The notes beneath the pieces are model-generated. The model was not told where the DNA came from, made no database searches, and saw nothing but the letters and a program-made list of their open reading frames with translations. Made by a program: the position numbers and the translations under genes. A DNA stretch of 64,000 nt from an uncultured bacterium (GTDB lineage: Bacteria; Bacillota; Clostridia; Oscillospirales; Oscillospiraceae): the NCBI GenBank assembly GCA_947073515.1, contig CAMTMC010000002.1:55259-119258 (forward strand), written 5' to 3'. Below are positions 60,141 to 64,000 of the stretch, piece by piece. The number at the start of each line of letters is the position of its first letter. The first letter of the stretch is position 1.

Positions 60141-61247
60141 TCACTGGACGGCCAGGGCCAGCACCAGGGCGGCGGTGTCCTCCAGGTTCTTCACGGTGAT
60201 CTCCTCATTGGTGGTGTGTACCTTGGCCATGCCGGTGCCCAGCACCAGGGCCTTGATGCCGTTGAGGTTCATGTTGTTGGCGTCGCTGCCGCCGCCGCTG
60301 GCGGCCAGGCAGGGCTCCAGGCCCGCCTTCTTACAGGCGGCGGATACCTCCTGGACAAAGGGGTCCTCCGGGCCGAAGGAGTAGGCGGAGTAGGCCTTGG
60401 TCAGCCCGCCCTCCAGGGTGGCGCCGAACTTGTCGCAGGCGGCCTGGAGGCAGTCCATCATGTGCTTGCCCTGGGCCTCCAGCTTGTCGTCCCGGCGGCT
60501 GCGGCACTCGCCCACCAGCTCCGCCCGCTCGGGGACAATATTGGTGGCGTAGCTGGCGCTGATGGCCCCGATGTTGGCGGTGGTCTCCTCGTCGATACGC
60601 AGCAGCTTCATGTTGGAGATGGCCTCCGCCAGCACCTGGATGGCGCTGATCCCCTCCTCGGGGGCCACGCCGGCGTGGGCCCGGCGGCCGATGACGGCGG
60701 CGTTCAGCTTGTACTGTCCGGGGGCGGCGGTGATGATCTTGCCGGCGTCCCCGCCGCTGTCCAGCACGGCGGCCTTCTTGGCGGTCACCTTGCTGTAGTC
60801 CATGTGCTTGGAGCCCCGCAGGCCCACCTCCTCGCAGACGGTAAAGACCACCTCAACGGTGGGGTGGGGCAGGTTCTTTTCCGTGATCGTACGCAGGGCC
60901 TCCACCACGGCGGCCACGCCGGACTTGTCGTCGCCGCCCAGGACGGTGTCCCCCTTGCTGCGGATGACGCCGTCCTCAATCACGGGCTCCACCCCCACGC
61001 CGGGGACCACGGTGTCCATGTGGGCGGAGAACAGGATGGCCTCCCCATCTGTGGTACCGGGCAGGACGGCATACAGGTTGCCGGTGTCGCTGCCTGTCTT
61101 GTCCTGGCTGTTGTCAAAGCTGACCTGGCAGCCGATGGCCTTCAGGTCCCCGGCCACCCGGGCGGCCATGGCGCCCTCGTGGGTGCTCTCGCTGTCAATG
61201 CGGACATAGTCCAAAAAGGTGCTGAGCAGGCGTTCATTGTTGATCAT
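60141..61247 (-). CDS. PepT-like M20 metallopeptidase
   Basis: The 368-residue protein is an M20/M42 peptidase of the PepT-like type. Zinc ligands and catalytic acids are visible: SAHMDTVVPG, GDTVLGGDDKSG, TVCEEVGLRGS (Glu general base), and the C-terminal GMAKVHTTNEEI. It cleaves small peptides or acylated amino acids in the cytoplasm. The gene 200 bp upstream encodes an AbgT-type transporter, so the substrate may be an imported peptide such as an aminoacyl-glutamate. ATG 61247 follows GGAGG. Confidence 0.88.
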   Translation of the reverse strand: MINNERLLSTFLDYVRIDSESTHEGAMAARVAGDLKAIGCQVSFDNSQDKTGSDTGNLYAVLPGTTDGEAILFSAHMDTVVPGVGVEPVIEDGVIRSKGDTVLGGDDKSGVAAVVEALRTITEKNLPHPTVEVVFTVCEEVGLRGSKHMDYSKVTAKKAAVLDSGGDAGKIITAAPGQYKLNAAVIGRRAHAGVAPEEGISAIQVLAEAISNMKLLRIDEETTANIGAISASYATNIVPERAELVGECRSRRDDKLEAQGKHMMDCLQAACDKFGATLEGGLTKAYSAYSFGPEDPFVQEVSAACKKAGLEPCLAASGGGSDANNMNLNGIKALVLGTGMAKVHTTNEEITVKNLEDTAALVLALAVQ

Positions 61248-61394
61248 ACGAAAAACCTCCTCGCGCCAAAGGGCGCGTGATATTCAGGGAGTGTCCCAAG
61301 GGGAGCCTTTTACCGGCTGCTTCCCCGCCTCTGGCGGGGGAACCACAGGGCAAATCCTCCCGGTGGGCATTCCATAATATTCATCATGATGGGC

Positions 61395-61423
61395 GCGGCC
61401 GGGCGTTGCCCCCGCCCGGCCGC
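61395..61423 (-). other. Hairpin between transporter and peptidase genes
   Basis: GCGGCCGGGCG (61395-61405) and CGCCCGGCCGC (61413-61423) form a perfect 11-bp stem just after the transporter stop. There is no T-run, so it may only weaken read-through into the peptidase gene. Confidence 0.55.
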
Positions 61424-61444
61424 TCAGAAAGGAAGTCGTGTGGC

Positions 61445-63013
61445 TTACACCACAGGGGGATAGACCAGGCTGGTGTTGATGCCGATGGGCCAGCCGAAGG
61501 ACAGCCAGACGATCAGCATGATGGTCCAGCACACCAGGAAGCACAGGCTGTAGGGCAGCATGGTGGCGGTAAGGGTGCCGATGCCGGCCTTCTTGTCGTA
61601 CTTCTGAGCGAAGATGATGATGACGGCGAAGTAGGTCATCATGGGGGTGATCAGGTTGGTGCAGGAGTCGCCGATGCGGTAGGCCAGCTGGCACAGCTCG
61701 GGGCTGTAGCCCAGCATCATGAACATGGGGACGAACACCGGCGCCAGGATGTTCCACTTGGCGGAGGCGGAGCCCATGAACAGGTTCATAAAGGCGGAGA
61801 ACAGCACGAAGATCACCATCAGCGGGATCAGGCCGATGTTGATGGAGTGGAAGAAGTTGGCGCCGTTCAGGGCCAGGATGGTGCCCAGCTTGGTGTAGCT
61901 GAAGTACTGGATGAACTGGGAGGAGACGAAGGCCAGAGCCAGGAAGGAGCCCATAGCGCCCATGGACTTGGCCATGGCGTTACAGACCTCCCGGTGGTTC
62001 TTCAGGGTGCCGGCCTTCTTGCCGTAGGCCACGGCGGGGATGAAGAACATCAGGGCGATGAGGGGCACGATGCTGTCGATAAAGGGGGTCTTGCCCAGGA
62101 TTTCGCCGTCCGCGTTCTTAAAGAAGGAGTCGGCGGGGATGCAGGCGATGACGACCAGGGCCACATAGACCAGGGCGGCAATGCCGGCGGCCCGCAGGCC
62201 CTTCTTCTCCTCGGCGGTGATGGTAGTCAGGGAGGTGTCCTCCTCAGACAGCAGCTCGCCGCCGAAGGCCTCCAGCCGGGGCTCCACCAGGAAGTCGGTG
62301 ATCAGGGTGCCAACGATGGTGATGAGGAACGTGGAGGCGAACATAAACCAGTAGTTGCCCATCACCTGGACCTGATACTCGGCGTCAACCAGGGTCACGG
62401 CAGTCTGGGAGATGCCGGCCAGCAGGGGATCCAGGGTGCCCACCAGCAGGTTGGCGGAGAAGCCGCCGGACACGCCGCAGAAAGCGGCGGCCAGGCCGGC
62501 CATGGGGTGGCGGCCATAGGCCCGGAAGATCATGGCGCCCAGGGGGATCAGGATAACATAGCCGGAGTCAGAGGCGATGTTGGACATCACGCCCAGGAAG
62601 ACCACCACGGGGGTGATCAGGGCCTTGGGGGTGACCTTCACGGTCTGCTTCAGCAGGGAATTGATCATACCGGACTGCTCGGCCACGCCTACGCCCAGCA
62701 TGGCCACCAGCACCATGCCCAGGGGGGCGTAGCTGGTAAAGTTGCTCACAGCGTGGGTAAACATGTAGGCCAGGCCGTCTTTGGTCAGCAGGCTGACAGC
62801 GCTCACGGTGGTCACGGCCAGCTCGCCGTTGGAGACCAGCTCACCAGTCGCGGACACGCCCACTGCGGCGCAGACAGCGGAGATGACCACAACCAGCAGG
62901 GCCAGTATGGCGAACAGCGCCACAGGGTGGGGCAGCTTGTTGCCCGCTTTCTCAATGCCGTTGAGCCAGCGGTTGTACAGGCTCACCTTCTGAATTTCCT
63001 GATTTTTTGACAT
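61445..63013 (-). CDS. AbgT-family transporter
   Basis: A 522-residue membrane protein with about 11-13 hydrophobic segments. It starts NRWLNGIEKAGNKLPHPVALF, the AbgT N-terminus, and carries SNIASDSGYVILIPLGAMIF and FMNLFMGSASAKWNILAPVFVPMFMMLGYSP, the two conserved hairpin regions. The family imports p-aminobenzoyl-glutamate or exports sulfonamides. With the adjacent peptidase, uptake and cleavage of an aroyl- or acyl-glutamate is likely, as in the E. coli abg operon. The start at ATG 63013 is behind AGGAGAG. Confidence 0.9.
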   Translation of the reverse strand: MSKNQEIQKVSLYNRWLNGIEKAGNKLPHPVALFAILALLVVVISAVCAAVGVSATGELVSNGELAVTTVSAVSLLTKDGLAYMFTHAVSNFTSYAPLGMVLVAMLGVGVAEQSGMINSLLKQTVKVTPKALITPVVVFLGVMSNIASDSGYVILIPLGAMIFRAYGRHPMAGLAAAFCGVSGGFSANLLVGTLDPLLAGISQTAVTLVDAEYQVQVMGNYWFMFASTFLITIVGTLITDFLVEPRLEAFGGELLSEEDTSLTTITAEEKKGLRAAGIAALVYVALVVIACIPADSFFKNADGEILGKTPFIDSIVPLIALMFFIPAVAYGKKAGTLKNHREVCNAMAKSMGAMGSFLALAFVSSQFIQYFSYTKLGTILALNGANFFHSINIGLIPLMVIFVLFSAFMNLFMGSASAKWNILAPVFVPMFMMLGYSPELCQLAYRIGDSCTNLITPMMTYFAVIIIFAQKYDKKAGIGTLTATMLPYSLCFLVCWTIMLIVWLSFGWPIGINTSLVYPPVV

Positions 63014-63122
63014 ACTTTACTCTCCTTACATTTGTTGTGCCCTCATATGTAACGTCCAAGGGGAATTCAAACCTCTCTCCTTTCTTTTTTGGATTTCTCT
63101 CGGGCTGGGGCGTAACGGTGCT

Positions 63123-63151
63123 ATTCTACCATATTCTAAATCGCAAAGCAA
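63123..63151 (-). promoter_or_regulatory. Candidate promoter of the transporter gene
   Basis: On the minus strand TTGCTT (63151-63146) and TAGAAT (63128-63123) are 17 bp apart, about 110 bp before the start codon. In the rest of 63014-63550 I see no gene or clear structure. Confidence 0.45.
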
Positions 63152-63550
63152 CAAAACTGTATGATATGTACGACTTCTCTCCGCTGTCAGTTGTATATTT
63201 CGCACAACTCCCTTTCCGCCTGCAATTTTCCAAACATGGAGGGCTAATTCTGCAAGATTTAGGTCATATTCTCTTTTATCCTACATTTTACCCCTGTATT
63301 CAGCGGCTTCCAGCCATTTACCGGACAAAATCCAAATATAACCAGCCCAGGCTGGTCTCCCCCAAAATATTATTTTTGTTGACTTTTTACTAATATTTTG
63401 TCTCCCACAGGAGGGCCTCCTCCTTCAGCGGAGCCCGGGCCGGGATCCTGGCGCCTTTCCCTTGGGGGACAGCGTCCTCGGCCTTTAACAAAGAAGGAGA
63501 GGGACAACATCCCCCTCCATAAAATTACCCGGGAAAAAAGTGCGCAAAAA

Positions 63551-63577
63551 AACCCCGAAACCGGGGGTTTCAGGGTT
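63551..63577 (-). terminator. Terminator of the rRNA/tRNA unit
   Basis: AACCCCGAAACC (63551-63562) pairs with GGTTTCAGGGTT (63566-63577), one mismatch. A run of six T follows on the minus strand. It lies 5 bp past tRNA-Trp. Confidence 0.8.
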
Positions 63578-63582
63578 TTAAG

Positions 63583-63658
63583 TGGCAGGGGCAGAAGGAA
63601 TCGAACCCTCGGCACACGGTTTTGGAGACCGTTGCTCTACCTGCTGAGCTATACCCCT
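63583..63658 (-). tRNA. tRNA-Trp (CCA)
   Basis: A 76-nt minus-strand cloverleaf begins AGGGGTATAGCTCAGCAGG. The anticodon loop CTCCAAA gives CCA for tryptophan. The 3' CCA is encoded. Confidence 0.95.
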
Positions 63659-63663
63659 ATATA

Positions 63664-63740
63664 TGGTGGGCCTTCACGGGCTCGAACCGTGGACCGGCCG
63701 GTTATGAGCCGGCTGCTCTAACCAACTGAGCTAAAGGCCC
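63664..63740 (-). tRNA. tRNA with CAU anticodon (elongator Met or Ile2)
   Basis: A 77-nt minus-strand cloverleaf begins GGGCCTTTAGCTCAGTTGG. The anticodon loop CTCATAA gives CAT. It is not the initiator type. Whether the C is modified to lysidine (Ile) or not (Met) cannot be read from DNA alone. CCA is encoded. Confidence 0.9.
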
Positions 63741-63762
63741 ATACCCGTACATTATTTTAAAA

Positions 63763-63798
63763 AAGCGGCCTGCCGTCTGACTTGGCGGCAAGCCGCTT
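63763..63798 (-). terminator. Hairpin between tRNA-Asn and the CAU tRNA
   Basis: AAGCGGC-C-TGCCG and CGGCA-A-GCCGCTT form a bulged stem. On the minus strand TTTTTTAAAATAAT follows, so it may partly end the transcript. Confidence 0.55.
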
Positions 63799-63801
63799 CT
63801 T

Positions 63802-63877
63802 TGGCGCCACCTGTTGGACTCGAACCAACGACCCTGCGGTTAACAGCCGCATGCTCTACCGACTGAGCTAAGGAGGC
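63802..63877 (-). tRNA. tRNA-Asn (GTT)
   Basis: A 76-nt minus-strand cloverleaf begins GCCTCCTTAGCTCAGTCGG. The anticodon loop CTGTTAA gives GTT for asparagine. The acceptor has one T-T mismatch at the fourth pair; the rest pairs normally. CCA is encoded. Confidence 0.92.
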
Positions 63878-63882
63878 ATGGA

Positions 63883-63913
63883 AAAGGGCCCGGCCCAGTG
63901 GGCTGGGCCCTTT
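63883..63913 (-). terminator. Hairpin after the 5S rRNA gene
   Basis: AAAGGGCCCGGCCCA (63883-63897) pairs with TGGGCTGGGCCCTTT (63899-63913) with one mismatch, just past the 5S end on the minus strand and followed by TTTTCC. It ends or processes the rRNA transcript. Confidence 0.65.
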
Positions 63914-63915
63914 AT

Positions 63916-64000
<85 letters not shown>

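Noticed and set aside
61277..63010. 577-codon plus-strand open frame opposite the AbgT gene
   Set aside because: Same shadow composition; the minus-strand transporter is clear.

Overview
The window is GC-rich DNA that looks like a gut-type member of the Clostridia, close in style to Oscillospiraceae such as Flavonifractor, Lawsonibacter or Oscillibacter. The signs are Gram-positive lipoproteins with a lipobox, S-layer homology domains, CUT2-type sugar ABC systems, an AraR-type regulator, a B12 riboswitch and a 5S rRNA/tRNA block. The genus is inference; no 16S sequence is present.

Layout. 1-3.7 kb: the end of a YesM-type sensor kinase, a double ABC ATPase that has lost its ATP-binding motifs, a D-lyxose/D-mannose isomerase and a fructokinase. 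4.0-8.2 kb: an alanine-dehydrogenase-like enzyme, a GltS glutamate carrier and their probable sigma-54 activator, with a candidate -24/-12 promoter. 8.3-18.7 kb: a complete L-arabinose regulon (araD, araA, ribulokinase-like kinase, CUT2 ABC transporter, divergent AraR) with well-formed promoters and AraR-like half-sites. 18.9-25.1 kb: a LysR regulator divergent from a redox operon that ends in a lipoprotein joining three SLH domains, a flavodoxin and an aldo/keto reductase.

25.1-36.5 kb is the most unusual part. After transposase debris come a double-rhodanese lipoprotein (minus strand) and a plus-strand operon: two TVP38/TMEM64 membrane proteins, a double-CCG iron-sulfur protein, a nucleoside hydrolase, a four-gene YnjBCD-like ABC importer, and three genes of the rSAM/selenodomain (arsenosugar) type: TIGR04282 transferase, an altered phosphotransferase, and TIGR04283 glycosyltransferase. 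The content overlaps the E. coli ydjXYZ-ynjABCDEF cluster, but it has extra sugar-transfer genes and lacks the radical SAM partner. I read it as an undescribed import and processing system for a sulfur-, selenium- or arsenic-containing sugar or nucleoside.

36.5-39.3 kb: remnants of an integrated element (frameshifted tyrosine integrase, gene fragments) next to tRNA-Thr and tRNA-Asp. 39.5-49.7 kb: a riboswitch-controlled cobalamin uptake and late-assembly operon of eleven genes, nearly all overlapping, with two different CobU-like proteins. 49.7-58.4 kb: a sugar catabolic operon (ABC transporter, Gfo/Idh/MocA dehydrogenase, TIM-barrel isomerase, ROK kinase, SIS isomerase, divergent LacI regulator) in which five genes carry frameshifts or internal deletions and the regulator lacks a canonical start codon. 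58.4-63.0 kb: a Cthe_2159-type carbohydrate-binding lipoprotein, a PepT-like peptidase and an AbgT-family transporter. 63.5-64 kb: tRNA-Trp, a CAU tRNA, tRNA-Asn and the end of a 5S rRNA gene, all minus strand, the tail of an rRNA operon.
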